64,000 nucleotides of DNA from Psychromarinibacter sp048262455 (GTDB lineage: Bacteria; Pseudomonadota; Alphaproteobacteria; Rhodobacterales; Rhodobacteraceae), in contig JBLXFD010000004.1 in the NCBI GenBank assembly GCA_048262455.1, forward strand, positions 124,001 through 188,000, given 5' to 3'. The notes under the pieces are model-generated. The model ran no database searches and was not told the origin of the DNA. It was given only the letters and a program-made list of their open reading frames with translations. Position 1 is the stretch's first letter, and every line of letters starts with the position of its first letter. A program made the translations under genes and the position numbers. Positions 43,191 to 51,539 of the stretch are shown piece by piece.

Positions 43191-44744
43191 TCAACTTCCG
43201 GCCTGCTTCAGCACCCAGTTCCCGGCCTCGTCCCGCCCCAGGCGCCCCTCGGCGCGCAGCGTGTCGAACACCGGGACGATCTCGCGACCGTCACGGGTGC
43301 CCAGCGCCGCCATCAGCGCGGCGAAAGTCTTCGGCCCGTCCGCCAGTGCCGCTTCAACGCTGTCGAACCGCTCGCCCTCGATCACGGGCGGCCGCGGGAT
43401 GCGGCTTTCCAGGCTGCGCGCCACCTCGATGGGCATGGTGCAGTCGAACCCGGCCTTGGCGCCGGTCCGCGCACCCGCCAGCGACGGGTCCAGCGGCAGG
43501 GTGCGGAAGCCGTCCTGCACCACCAGGTCGCGATTCGCCTGGAAGCGCGTGGCGAAGGCCCAGTCGCATTGCTCGGACGAGAAGATGTCGATGTCGGGAT
43601 CGAAGACGAAGACGTGCTTGACGTTCGCCAAGCAGCCGAAGGCGCTGGCAATGGCGTTGCGCGCCTCGCCCGGGACCCGCTGGCGCATCGAGATCCGCAC
43701 GTTGTACATGCCCCCCGAAGAGGTGGTCACATGCACGTTCAATGGCTCGCGGATCGCGGTTTCCAGCGCCCGCCAGACGCTGACCTCTGTGCGCAGGGCG
43801 ATCAGCTGTGCGCTGTCGGTGCTACCAAGGTTCGGCCCCGCGATGGTGGCGGTCTGGAAGATCGGGTCGCGCCGGTGGGTGATGGCGGTCAGATGGAACA
43901 CCGGGTTCATCTTGACACCGCCGTAATAGCCCAGGAACTCACCGTAGGGCCCCTCGGGCTCCACATGGCCGGCGCGGTCCAGGTAACCCTCCAGCACCAC
44001 CTCGGCGTCGGCGGGGACATACAAGTCGTTGGTCACGCATTTCACCACGGGCATGTCGCGGCCACGCAGCGAGGCCATCAGCCCGACTTCGTCCACCGGG
44101 ATCCGCATGGTCGCGGCGACGTGGTCGATGGGGTGCGAGCCGACGACGAAGGCGATCGGCAGGTGTTCGCCCCGGCTGACCGCCCGCTCGTAAATCGCGC
44201 GCAAGTCACTGGGCGCCACCAGGTCAACCCCCGCCTCGCGGCGGCCGCGCACCATCAGGCGGCGAATGCCGACGTTGGTCAGATCGGTGCGCGGGTCGTG
44301 GACGATATCGGTCGAGGCCGAGATGTAGGGACCGCCGTCGAGCCCGTGCTGCAGGTGGACCGGCAGCCGGACGAAATCAGCCTCGTCGCCGGTCAGCACC
44401 ACCTCTTGCGCGGGCGCCTTCTCCCGCGCGACCTCATAGGTGCCCTTGGGGTCGGCCAGCCGGCGAAGAACCTCGCCCAGCAGGTTCTGGCGGTCGGTGC
44501 CGAAGGCCAGCGCCAAGCGCGAGCGGCTGCCGGCGACGTTGCCCACCACCTGCGCCCGCTCTGGGCCGACGGCCGTGAAAAGCCGCGCCCTCTCGACACC
44601 TTCGAGTTCAGCGCCCAGGTCAGCAAGCTCGCGCGGCGCGTCGATCCGCTCCAACTCCCCCGCCGCCTCGGCGGCAGCCAGAAAATTGCGCAGCGTAGCG
44701 TCATCCCGCGCCGAGCCGTCGGTTCCCGCATGGCGATCCAGCAT
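43191..44744 (-). CDS. UbiD-family prFMN-dependent (de)carboxylase (copy 2)
   Basis: 517 residues, first gene of the leftward module 2 operon. Catalytic Arg-Glu-Glu set at about R161 (NVGIRRLMV), E264 and E269 (VEPEGPYGEFLGYYGG). Quite different from copy 1, so not a recent duplication; substrates may differ. I chose ATG 44744, with GGAGG four bases upstream; ATG 44756 would place the start inside the palindrome at 44755-44779. A very long open frame upstream on this strand is not coding. Needs prFMN, presumably from UbiX at 13956. Confidence 0.92.
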   Translation of the reverse strand: MLDRHAGTDGSARDDATLRNFLAAAEAAGELERIDAPRELADLGAELEGVERARLFTAVGPERAQVVGNVAGSRSRLALAFGTDRQNLLGEVLRRLADPKGTYEVAREKAPAQEVVLTGDEADFVRLPVHLQHGLDGGPYISASTDIVHDPRTDLTNVGIRRLMVRGRREAGVDLVAPSDLRAIYERAVSRGEHLPIAFVVGSHPIDHVAATMRIPVDEVGLMASLRGRDMPVVKCVTNDLYVPADAEVVLEGYLDRAGHVEPEGPYGEFLGYYGGVKMNPVFHLTAITHRRDPIFQTATIAGPNLGSTDSAQLIALRTEVSVWRALETAIREPLNVHVTTSSGGMYNVRISMRQRVPGEARNAIASAFGCLANVKHVFVFDPDIDIFSSEQCDWAFATRFQANRDLVVQDGFRTLPLDPSLAGARTGAKAGFDCTMPIEVARSLESRIPRPPVIEGERFDSVEAALADGPKTFAALMAALGTRDGREIVPVFDTLRAEGRLGRDEAGNWVLKQAGS

Positions 44745-44754
44745 GTATCCTCCC

Positions 44755-44779
44755 ATTTGATCTTTCACTTTGATCAAAT
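44755..44779. promoter_or_regulatory. 25-base palindrome, candidate IclR operator
   Basis: Perfect 8-base arms ATTTGATC (44755-44762) and GATCAAAT (44772-44779) around nine bases, in the 87-base gap between the UbiD start and the divergent IclR gene. Position and symmetry fit a site through which the IclR protein controls both itself and the catabolic operon. Confidence 0.65.
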
Positions 44780-44831
44780 CCTGTTGTAGAATGCTGAAGA
44801 AGGACGGGTGCGTCAAGAGGGTGCGACAGAC

Positions 44832-45677
44832 ATGAGCAACGATGCCAAATCCATCCGGGCCGATCCGGTTGCCCCTGAGCGCCGCCGCGGCATCCAGTCG
44901 GTCGAGGTGGGCTTTCGCCTGATCTCCGCGCTGTCCGCAGCGCCCGGCAAACTGCCGCTGAAGACCCTGGCGGAACACGCCGGCATGACGCCCAGCAAGG
45001 CGCATCTCTACCTGGTCAGCTTCCTGCGGCTTGGTCTGGTGGTGCAGGATGGCACGACCTCGCGCTACGGGCTGGGCCCTGCGGCGGTGGAACTGGGGAT
45101 TTCGGCGATCAACCAGCTGGACGTGGTGGACCTGGCACGCGAGCATCTGCCCAGCGCGCTGGAGCGCACCAGCAGCTCGGTCAGCCTGGCGGTCTGGGGC
45201 AACCGCGGCGCCACGATTGTCTACCGGATCGACGCCGGCCTGCCGGTGCCGCTGTCGGTGCGGGTGGGCTACGTCCTGCCGCTGCTGACCACCGCCACCG
45301 GCCGGGTGTTCATGGCCAACCTGCCGGAACGCGAATGGCTGCCGCAGGCGGCGCTGGAGGACCAGCTGGCTTCTGGCACCCTGAGCCGCGCCCGAGCCCG
45401 GCTGCCGGAGATCCGCAACACCTTCAGCGCCGTGACCCTGGGCGAAACCCACACCGGGTTCTTCGGCATCTCCTCGCCGATCTACAGCAGCGACAACACG
45501 ATCTGCGCTGCGGTGACCGCCCTGGGCCTGGTGCAGACGGACGACCTGGACCCGCACGGGCTGATCGTGGAGGCGGTGCGCGATACGGCGATGCAGATCA
45601 GCGCCGGGCTCGGCGCAACGCGCTATACCGCGGCGGGGTTTGAACGCGACAAGACACAGACACCGGAGGAAGACTGA
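44832..45677 (+). CDS. IclR-family transcriptional regulator
   Basis: About 281 residues: N-terminal winged helix at residues 20-85 (GKLPLKTLAEHAGMTPSKAH) and C-terminal effector domain (RVGYVLPLLTTATGRVFMA). ATG 44832 is used; a GTG at 44808 also has a reasonable ribosome site. Divergent from the UbiD-led operon and one base short of the dienelactone hydrolase gene, with which it is co-transcribed. IclR members often respond to aromatic acids or their breakdown products. Confidence 0.9.
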   Translation: MSNDAKSIRADPVAPERRRGIQSVEVGFRLISALSAAPGKLPLKTLAEHAGMTPSKAHLYLVSFLRLGLVVQDGTTSRYGLGPAAVELGISAINQLDVVDLAREHLPSALERTSSSVSLAVWGNRGATIVYRIDAGLPVPLSVRVGYVLPLLTTATGRVFMANLPEREWLPQAALEDQLASGTLSRARARLPEIRNTFSAVTLGETHTGFFGISSPIYSSDNTICAAVTALGLVQTDDLDPHGLIVEAVRDTAMQISAGLGATRYTAAGFERDKTQTPEED

Positions 45678-46343
45678 ATGGGACAGACCCTCACCCTTAC
45701 CGCGGCGGACGGCCATGAGCTCGGCGCCTACAAGGCCGAGACCGGGGGCGCCCGCATCGGCGTCGTGGTCGTGCAGGAAATCTTCGGCGTCAATGCCCAC
45801 ATCCGCAGCGTGGTCGACCGCTTCGCCGCCGAGGGGATGACCGCCGTGGCCCCTGCCCTGTTCGATCGCATCGAACCGGGGTTCGAAAGCGGCTACTCCG
45901 AGGCCGAGGTGAACCGCGCCCGCGGCTTCATCCAAACCCTCGACTGGGACGCGGCGCTGGCCGATACGGCGGCGGCGGCGCAGCACCTGCGCGACGCGGG
46001 CCTTTCGGTCGCGGTGGTGGGCTTCTGCCTCGGTGGCTCGGTCGCCTTCCTGTCGGCCACGCGGCTCGACGGCATCGCCGCGGCGGTGGGCTACTACGGT
46101 GGCTACATCGCCAAGGTGCGAGAGGAGGTGCCGCAGTGCCCGGTGCTGCTGCATTATGGCCGGCACGACCACACCATCCCTATCGAAGACGTTGAAGCGG
46201 TGCGCGCCGCGCGGCCCGAGACCGAGGTGCAAGTTTACGACGCGGGGCACGGTTTCAACTGCGATGCGCGCGGCAGCTTCGAGCCGGAAAGTGCGCGCTT
46301 GGCCTGGCACCGCAGCCTCGCGCATATCCGCGCCCATGCCTGA
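45678..46343 (+). CDS. Dienelactone hydrolase-family protein
   Basis: Cytoplasmic hydrolase, 221 residues. The dienelactone-hydrolase arrangement is complete: E34 in VVQEIFGVNAH, nucleophile C117 in VGFCLGGSVA, D164 in GRHDHTIP and H191 in DAGHGFN. A Cys nucleophile marks true dienelactone hydrolases, which open 4-carboxymethylene-butenolides from chlorinated or other catechols. Begins immediately after the IclR stop. It could process a ring-cleavage lactone from module 2. Confidence 0.9.
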   Translation: MGQTLTLTAADGHELGAYKAETGGARIGVVVVQEIFGVNAHIRSVVDRFAAEGMTAVAPALFDRIEPGFESGYSEAEVNRARGFIQTLDWDAALADTAAAAQHLRDAGLSVAVVGFCLGGSVAFLSATRLDGIAAAVGYYGGYIAKVREEVPQCPVLLHYGRHDHTIPIEDVEAVRAARPETEVQVYDAGHGFNCDARGSFEPESARLAWHRSLAHIRAHA

Positions 46344-46390
46344 TGCCGGCCCGGCCGGGGCCGCCGCGCCCCGGCCGGCTGGCCCGCCCG

Positions 46391-46906
46391 TCAGGCGGAG
46401 GCCAGCAGCTCGGCCTTCCGCCGGGACCACTTTTCCAGCTCGTCATGTGCCTCGGCCCGCATCTGGTCCAGCTGCCCCGGCTTTTCCACGCGCGCTGTCA
46501 CCTCAATGCGTAGCCCGTTCGGGTCGAAGAAGTAGACCGAGTTGATGAAATCGTGGTCCACCACGTCGGTGGTCTCGACCCCATGCGCGTTCAGCCGCGC
46601 CTTCATCTTCATGACGTCATCGACACTGTCCATCTCCATCGCGAAATGCATCACCCAATCGGGGGTGTTCGGCGAAGGCTGGGGCATCTCGTTGCGGCCG
46701 AGATCGAAGAACGCCAGATACGAGCCGTCCTTCATCTCGAAGAAGAAATGCGCGTAGGGACGGAATTCGCCGGTACTGGGAACCCGCTCGGCCGACATGC
46801 AGGCCACCAGCGGCAGGCCCATCACGTCCTCGTAGAAGGCGCGGGTTTCCTCGCCGTCGCGGCAGGGATAGGAAAAATGGTACAGCTTGTTCAGGTCCAG
46901 GCCCAT
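46391..46906 (-). CDS. VOC-family (glyoxalase/extradiol dioxygenase fold) protein
   Basis: 171 residues with paired beta-alpha-beta-beta-beta units. Candidate metal ligands: His in LYHFSYPCRD, then His in DWVMHFAMEMD and Glu in NGLRIEVTARVE; FFDPNGLRIEV is typical of extradiol dioxygenases and glyoxalases. ATG 46906 has GGAGA upstream. A C-terminal helical tail of ~35 charged residues (EKPGQLDQMRAEAHDELEKW) follows. Ring-cleavage dioxygenase or lyase activity is possible; the sequence does not decide. Divergent from the LuxR-type gene 80 bases away. Confidence 0.8.
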   Translation of the reverse strand: MGLDLNKLYHFSYPCRDGEETRAFYEDVMGLPLVACMSAERVPSTGEFRPYAHFFFEMKDGSYLAFFDLGRNEMPQPSPNTPDWVMHFAMEMDSVDDVMKMKARLNAHGVETTDVVDHDFINSVYFFDPNGLRIEVTARVEKPGQLDQMRAEAHDELEKWSRRKAELLASA

Positions 46907-46986
46907 GGGTGCTCTCCGTGTTTCATAGTGCCGGGATAAGCTTTGTGAGGATTGCTGTGTCATCCGTTCTGAACGACACTCGCCGG

Positions 46987-47739
46987 ATGAGCGAAACCGC
47001 TTCCTTCATCGAGATCGTCGGGGCGATCGGGACCGGCCGCTTCGGGCAGGCGCTTATGACAGTGCTGGCGGATCGGACTGGTGCCGACATGTGCTCGGCC
47101 TTCGCGCTGGCAACGGGCGCGCCAGAGATCCTGGTGGCGGAAAGCGTCCAGCCCGACCGCTCTCCCTTCGCGTGGATCGCCTCGCTCCGCTATGCAAAGC
47201 GGCATTGGCGCAACGACCGGCCGACGCTTTACAACCTGGGCCGCGCACACCGCACGGCCCTGTTGGCGCGGCGCTCGGCCAAGGCAATCGACGACATCGA
47301 CTACCGCCGCGAATGTTACACTGCCGGCGACGTGGGTGAACGGCTCTCGGTCTGCCGCGCCGGCGACACCGCCTTTATCCTGAACGCCTATCGCGGCGCC
47401 GATGGCGCCCGTTTCTCACCCGAGGCCGCCAGCTGGATCGAGGCGCATGGACCGCTGCTGATCGCCTCCCTCGCCCGTCACGCCGCATTGACCGCAAACG
47501 CCACGCCATCACCGGACCCCGCCGCCCTCGCACGCCACCTGAACCGCCGCGAGCCCGGGCTCAGCCCGCGCGAGGCTCAGGTGCTGGCCCGCACAGCGCT
47601 GGGCGAGACCCGGGAAGCCACGGCACGCGCGCTGGCGCTTTCGGTGACTACGGTGGCGACCTACCGGCAGCGGGCATACAGCAAGCTGGGGGTGCGCGAC
47701 CGAGAAGGTCTGCGGGCGCTGGTGGTGGAACTCAGTTGA
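46987..47739 (+). CDS. LuxR-type helix-turn-helix regulator
   Basis: About 250 residues. The last ~65 form a LuxR/FixJ-type domain (GLSPREAQVLARTALGETRE, then TVATYRQRAYSKLGV). The first ~180 residues have no clear autoinducer, PAS or receiver domain. The start is uncertain: ATG 46987 lacks a good ribosome site, and GTG 46957 with GAGGA five bases upstream adds ten residues. Divergent from the VOC gene, which it may control. Followed by the IS remnant at 47801. Confidence 0.8.
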   Translation: MSETASFIEIVGAIGTGRFGQALMTVLADRTGADMCSAFALATGAPEILVAESVQPDRSPFAWIASLRYAKRHWRNDRPTLYNLGRAHRTALLARRSAKAIDDIDYRRECYTAGDVGERLSVCRAGDTAFILNAYRGADGARFSPEAASWIEAHGPLLIASLARHAALTANATPSPDPAALARHLNRREPGLSPREAQVLARTALGETREATARALALSVTTVATYRQRAYSKLGVRDREGLRALVVELS

Positions 47740-47800
47740 CCAAGGTCATCTTGTGGAAGGTGCGCCGTTCCGTATCGCTTTCAGAGCGGTTCAACCTGAC

Positions 47801-47957
47801 AGATCCTCCACGTTCCGCAAAGAGAGCGGGAAGCGGAGGTGAGCATCATTGTCAGGCGGGTGATCCAAAGGCTCGTCCTGAAGTAGCGAAAGGGGCTTCG
47901 GTCTTTCACAGCCAGTGGCTACCGAGCCTCCTGCCCCGCCTCAAACCCGGATCCTCG
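47801..47957 (-). mobile_element. Degraded IS6-like remnant (copy D)
   Basis: Bases here follow the transposase 5' region and terminus of copy A with many changes and small deletions: the words CCTCCACGTTCCGC, GAGAGCGGGAAGCGGA, CTGAAGTAGCG and CCTGCCCCGCCTCAAA appear in the same order and orientation. No frame survives. The rest of the 300-base gap to the gamma-glutamyltransferase gene (47740-47800 and 47958-48039) shows no gene. Confidence 0.8.
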
Positions 47958-48039
47958 GCCTCGGCCCGTCGGGAAGTATCCTAGACCTTTTGCCCTGCTG
48001 CTGTGCATTTCCGTCTGTCGGCACCTGTCGCAGGCAGCT

Positions 48040-49620
48040 CTACCAAGCCAATGCAGTACCGTCCTTCCGGTGGTCAGAGCCCGCGTGGAACACATCCTCC
48101 TGCCGCAGGATCGCCTGCGCACCCCCCCAAGGCTCGCGTGCCACGGCGACGGGATGCCCGCGCCGGATCAGCTCCAGCATTGTCGCCTCGGGGATGGCCG
48201 GCTCGGCGTGGAAGGCTGCCGCGTCGCGCAGGCCGCGGGGGGCGTCGATGGCCTCCTGAACGCTCATACCGTAGTCGACGATGTTCTGCAGCACCTGCAC
48301 CTGCCCCAGCGGCTGGTAGAAGCCGTGCATCACCCCGAAGGACAGCCATGGCGCGCCGTTGCGGCTGGCGAAGCCGGGGATGATGGTGTGCATCGACCTC
48401 TTTCGGGGCGCCACGGTGTTGCGGTGGCCCGGTTCCACCACGAAGCCCGACCCGCGGTTCTGGAACAGCACCCCGGTGCGCGGGCAGAGGATGGCAGAGC
48501 CGAAGGCGGCGGAAATAGAGGAAATGAAGGAGCACATGTTGCCTTCGGCGTCGGCGGTGGTCAGGTAGACCGTGTCGCTCGGGGCCACCGGCTCGACCAC
48601 CGGGTTGGCCATGGCGCGCCTAGGATCGATACGGTCGCGCAGCGCGTCCGCGTAGCGGGGCGAGATCAGGTCTTCGACCGGCACGTCGGCGTGGTCGGGA
48701 TCGGCGATGAACTCGTTCCGGGCTGCCACCGCCAGGCGGTAGGCCTCGATCTGCAGGTGAAATCGATCGGGCCCCAGCGGGTCCAGCGCGGCGTGGTCGA
48801 AGCCCTCCAGCAGGTTCAGCATGATCGAGACCATGATCCCCTGCCCGTTCGGTGGGATCTGATGCACCTCGACGTCGCGGTACCGGGTGGTGACGGGGGT
48901 GACGAACTGCGGCTGCCAGGCGGCGAAGTCATCCACCGATAGCCGGCTGCCGAGCGCGCCGAGGGTGGCGACCATCGCCGCGGCCAGTTCGCCGGTGTAG
49001 AAGGCCGCGGCCCCGCCTTCGGCCACCTGCCGCAGGGTTCTTGCCAGCTTGGGAAAGCGCAGCACGGTTCCGGGCGCCGGCGACGTGCCGCCCGGCAGCA
49101 GCACCTCGCGGCTTTCCTGGTGCCGGTTCAGCCGATCGCCGTAGAGCGCCCAGTCGTGGGCGATGCGCTCGGCCACCGGAAACCCCTCCTCCGCGGCGGC
49201 GATAGCCGGGGCCAGCATGTCGGCAAGGCTGCGCCGGCCGAAGCGGGCAAGCAGCGTCTCCCAGCAGCGCAGGGCGCCGGGAACGAGGACACTGTGCACG
49301 CTGTCCTGGTCGATCCGGTCGATCCCCTGCTCCAGAAGCCACTCTGTCGACAGGCCCTCTGGCGCGTGGCCCGATCCGTTGATGCCGTAGAGCTTCCCCT
49401 CCCGCGCCTGCCACAGCAGCGCGAAGCTGTCACCGCCGATGCCGGTGCTGTTCGGCTCGATCACCCCCAGAAGCGCCGCCGCGGCAACCGCGGCGTCCAC
49501 GGCGCTGCCGCCGTTGCGCAGGACCTCGGCCGCGGTCAGCGTCGCCTGCTGGTGCGAGGTCGCGGCGGCCCCTTGGCGGCCCATGGCGACAGAGCGGCCG
49601 GGCCGGTGGAAATTACGCAT
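48040..49620 (-). CDS. ggt: Gamma-glutamyltransferase-family protein, no signal peptide
   Basis: Self-cleaving Ntn hydrolase that removes or transfers gamma-glutamyl groups. 526 residues. The N-terminal nucleophile after autocleavage should be T350 (PSDTVYLTTADAEGN), and downstream NRGSGFVVEPGHRN is typical of the small subunit. The N-terminus (MRNFHRPGRSVAMGRQ) has no leader, so the enzyme is probably cytoplasmic, unlike the periplasmic E. coli enzyme. ATG 49620 has GGAG six bases upstream. Last gene of the Dpp-type operon, 38 bases from the permease gene, so it likely acts on imported gamma-glutamyl peptides or conjugates. Confidence 0.9.
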   Translation of the reverse strand: MRNFHRPGRSVAMGRQGAAATSHQQATLTAAEVLRNGGSAVDAAVAAAALLGVIEPNSTGIGGDSFALLWQAREGKLYGINGSGHAPEGLSTEWLLEQGIDRIDQDSVHSVLVPGALRCWETLLARFGRRSLADMLAPAIAAAEEGFPVAERIAHDWALYGDRLNRHQESREVLLPGGTSPAPGTVLRFPKLARTLRQVAEGGAAAFYTGELAAAMVATLGALGSRLSVDDFAAWQPQFVTPVTTRYRDVEVHQIPPNGQGIMVSIMLNLLEGFDHAALDPLGPDRFHLQIEAYRLAVAARNEFIADPDHADVPVEDLISPRYADALRDRIDPRRAMANPVVEPVAPSDTVYLTTADAEGNMCSFISSISAAFGSAILCPRTGVLFQNRGSGFVVEPGHRNTVAPRKRSMHTIIPGFASRNGAPWLSFGVMHGFYQPLGQVQVLQNIVDYGMSVQEAIDAPRGLRDAAAFHAEPAIPEATMLELIRRGHPVAVAREPWGGAQAILRQEDVFHAGSDHRKDGTALAW

Positions 49621-49658
49621 CTCGGTCTCCTATGGTGGGGGGAAGATCGGCCGGTGGC

Positions 49659-50531
49659 TCAGGAGTCACGCGGGTTCAGCGCGTCGTTAAGGCCATCACC
49701 CAGCAGGTTGAAGCCCAGCACCACCACCACGATGGCGAGGCCGGGCCAGATTGCCATCCAGGGCGCCGAGGTCAGGAACTGCCGCGCGATGTCGAGCATC
49801 GAGCCCCAGGAGGGCGCCGGCGGCCGCTGTCCGAGACCGAGGAAGGCGAGGCTCGCCTCCGCCAGCACGGCGACGGCCATGGTGATGGTCATCTGCACCA
49901 CGATGGGCGCCAGCACGTTCGGCAGGATGTGCGACACGATGATCGCGCCGTTCCCGACCCCCTGGGCCCGCACGGCGGTCACGTAGTCCTCTTCCTTGAC
50001 CGAGATTACCTGCCCGCGCGTCAGGCGGATGAAGATCGGCATGGCAGAGATGCCTATGGCGATCATCGCGTTCTGCAGGCTGGGTCCGAGGAAAGCGGCC
50101 AGCGCGATTGCCAGCACCAGGAACGGGCAGGCCAGCAGCGCGTCGGTGCAGCGCGAGATCACCATGTCGATCAGCCCGCCGAAATAGCCGGCGATCAGCC
50201 CGAGCGGCACGCCGAAGACCAGCGCGATCAGGGCAGCGATCAAGCCGGCCGCCAGCGAGGAACGGGCGCCGTAGATCACGCGCGAAAGCACGTCCCTCCC
50301 CAGATCGTCGGTGCCGAACCAATGCGCAGCCGAGGGCGCCTGCCGCACCGCCAGCCAGTCCGGCTCGGTCGGCCCGTAGGGCGCGATGAGCGGTGCGAAG
50401 AGCGCGACGAGCACGAAGAAGACGACGATCGTGCCGCCGATCCGCACCCCCGGCTGCGCCAGCGCCCGGGCAAGGGCCATGCGCCGGACCGAGCCCGGGG
50501 TGGATGCGGCCATGGTGGCGTCTGCGCTCAT
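49659..50531 (-). CDS. Dipeptide/oligopeptide ABC transporter permease, DppC type
   Basis: 290 residues; long N-terminal tail, then about six membrane segments. DppC features: FGTDDLGRDVLSRVIYGAR near residue 90 and the EAA-like loop DYVTAVRAQGVGNGAIIVSH near residue 185. ATG overlaps the DppB-type stop by four bases. Works with the permease at 50528, the binding protein at 51540 and probably the fused ATPase at 54556. Confidence 0.92.
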   Translation of the reverse strand: MSADATMAASTPGSVRRMALARALAQPGVRIGGTIVVFFVLVALFAPLIAPYGPTEPDWLAVRQAPSAAHWFGTDDLGRDVLSRVIYGARSSLAAGLIAALIALVFGVPLGLIAGYFGGLIDMVISRCTDALLACPFLVLAIALAAFLGPSLQNAMIAIGISAMPIFIRLTRGQVISVKEEDYVTAVRAQGVGNGAIIVSHILPNVLAPIVVQMTITMAVAVLAEASLAFLGLGQRPPAPSWGSMLDIARQFLTSAPWMAIWPGLAIVVVVLGFNLLGDGLNDALNPRDS

Positions 50532-51469
50532 TTGCGAAGCCTCGGGGTCAGGATCACGTAGGCGATGTCGGCGATCAGGCTCATGGTCAGGAACATCACC
50601 GCCGCCACCAGCACCACCGCCTGCACCACGGCGTAATCGCGGCTGAAGACGCCGTCGACGATCATCTTGCCGAACCCCGGGATGCCGAAGACCTGCTCGG
50701 TCAGGACCGCCCCCGACAGCAACTCGCCCAGGTGCAGCGTGACGGTGGTGACCACCGGCACCAGGGCGTTTCGCAGCACATGGCGCCGCACGACGATGGA
50801 CTCGCGCAGCCCCTTGGAGCGCGCGGTGCGGACGTAGTCCGACTTAAGCGTTGCGATCATCGAACTGCGGGTGTGGCGCATGACGATGGCCGCGGCGGCG
50901 GTGCCCAGGACCAGGCTGGGCAGCAGCGTCGTGCGCAGGTTGTCCACCGGCGAGGTGAAGAAACCGACATAGCCGCCCGAGGGCAGCCAGCCAAGACCGA
51001 CCGCGAACAGCAGGATCAGCATGATGCCCAGCCAGAAGCTGGGGATCGAAAGGCCCGCCAGCCCGATGCTGGTGATCATCCAGTCAAGCGGCGAGCGGCG
51101 CCAGATCGCGGCGAAAACCCCGGCGGGGATGCCGATGATGAGGGCGATGATCAGCGCCTGGAACGACAGTTGCAGCGTCACCGGCAGGCGTTCGGCCAGC
51201 ATCTCGCCGATCGGCAGGCGGGTGCGGATGGACAGGCCGAAATCACCCTGCAGGATGCCGCCCAGCCAGCGCGCGTACTGGACCGGAAGCGGCTGGTTCA
51301 GGCCGTACTTGTCCCGCAGCATCTCGATGACCTGCGGGTCGCGTTCCTCGCCCGCGAGGGCCAGCACCGGGTCTCCGGGCAGAAGCTTCAGCAAACCGAA
51401 GACGAAGATCGACACCAGAAGAAGCGTCGGGATCGCGACGAGCAGGCGGTTCAGGATCAGGCGGAGCAT
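50528..51469 (-). CDS. Dipeptide/oligopeptide ABC transporter permease, DppB type
   Basis: 313 residues. N-terminal LIPNRLL-type membrane anchor region (LNRLLVAIPTLLLVSIFVF), the LLPGDPVLALAGEERDP loop and EAA-like segment DYVRTARSKGLRESIVVRRH near residue 215. Follows the binding-protein gene after a strong hairpin (51500-51528) that should reduce permease relative to binding-protein message. Confidence 0.92.
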   Translation of the reverse strand: MLRLILNRLLVAIPTLLLVSIFVFGLLKLLPGDPVLALAGEERDPQVIEMLRDKYGLNQPLPVQYARWLGGILQGDFGLSIRTRLPIGEMLAERLPVTLQLSFQALIIALIIGIPAGVFAAIWRRSPLDWMITSIGLAGLSIPSFWLGIMLILLFAVGLGWLPSGGYVGFFTSPVDNLRTTLLPSLVLGTAAAAIVMRHTRSSMIATLKSDYVRTARSKGLRESIVVRRHVLRNALVPVVTTVTLHLGELLSGAVLTEQVFGIPGFGKMIVDGVFSRDYAVVQAVVLVAAVMFLTMSLIADIAYVILTPRLRK

Positions 51470-51499
51470 GGGGTGTGGGATGCGTCCAGGCTTGGGAAA

Positions 51500-51528
51500 G
51501 CCCGGCGCCCGCCTACGGGGCGCCGGGC
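51500..51528 (-). terminator. Attenuating hairpin between binding protein and permease genes
   Basis: Perfect 11-base arms GCCCGGCGCCC (51500-51510) and GGGCGCCGGGC (51518-51528), loop of seven. On the leftward transcript it is followed by TTTCCC, a short U-tract, so partial termination is expected, as is common downstream of binding-protein genes. Confidence 0.6.
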
Positions 51529-51539
51529 GGTATCGTGCC

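Noticed and set aside
40065..44744. Furan-dicarboxylate/furoate (Hmf) pathway assignment for module 2
   Set aside because: UbiD, Mo hydroxylase and a crotonase are shared with that pathway, but no furoyl-CoA ligase or HMF oxidase gene is present in the window.
44745..46430. Minus-strand extension of the UbiD gene to over 1000 residues
   Set aside because: The added part lies opposite the IclR and dienelactone hydrolase genes, has shadow-type composition and crosses the divergent promoter; UbiD homology starts near 44744.
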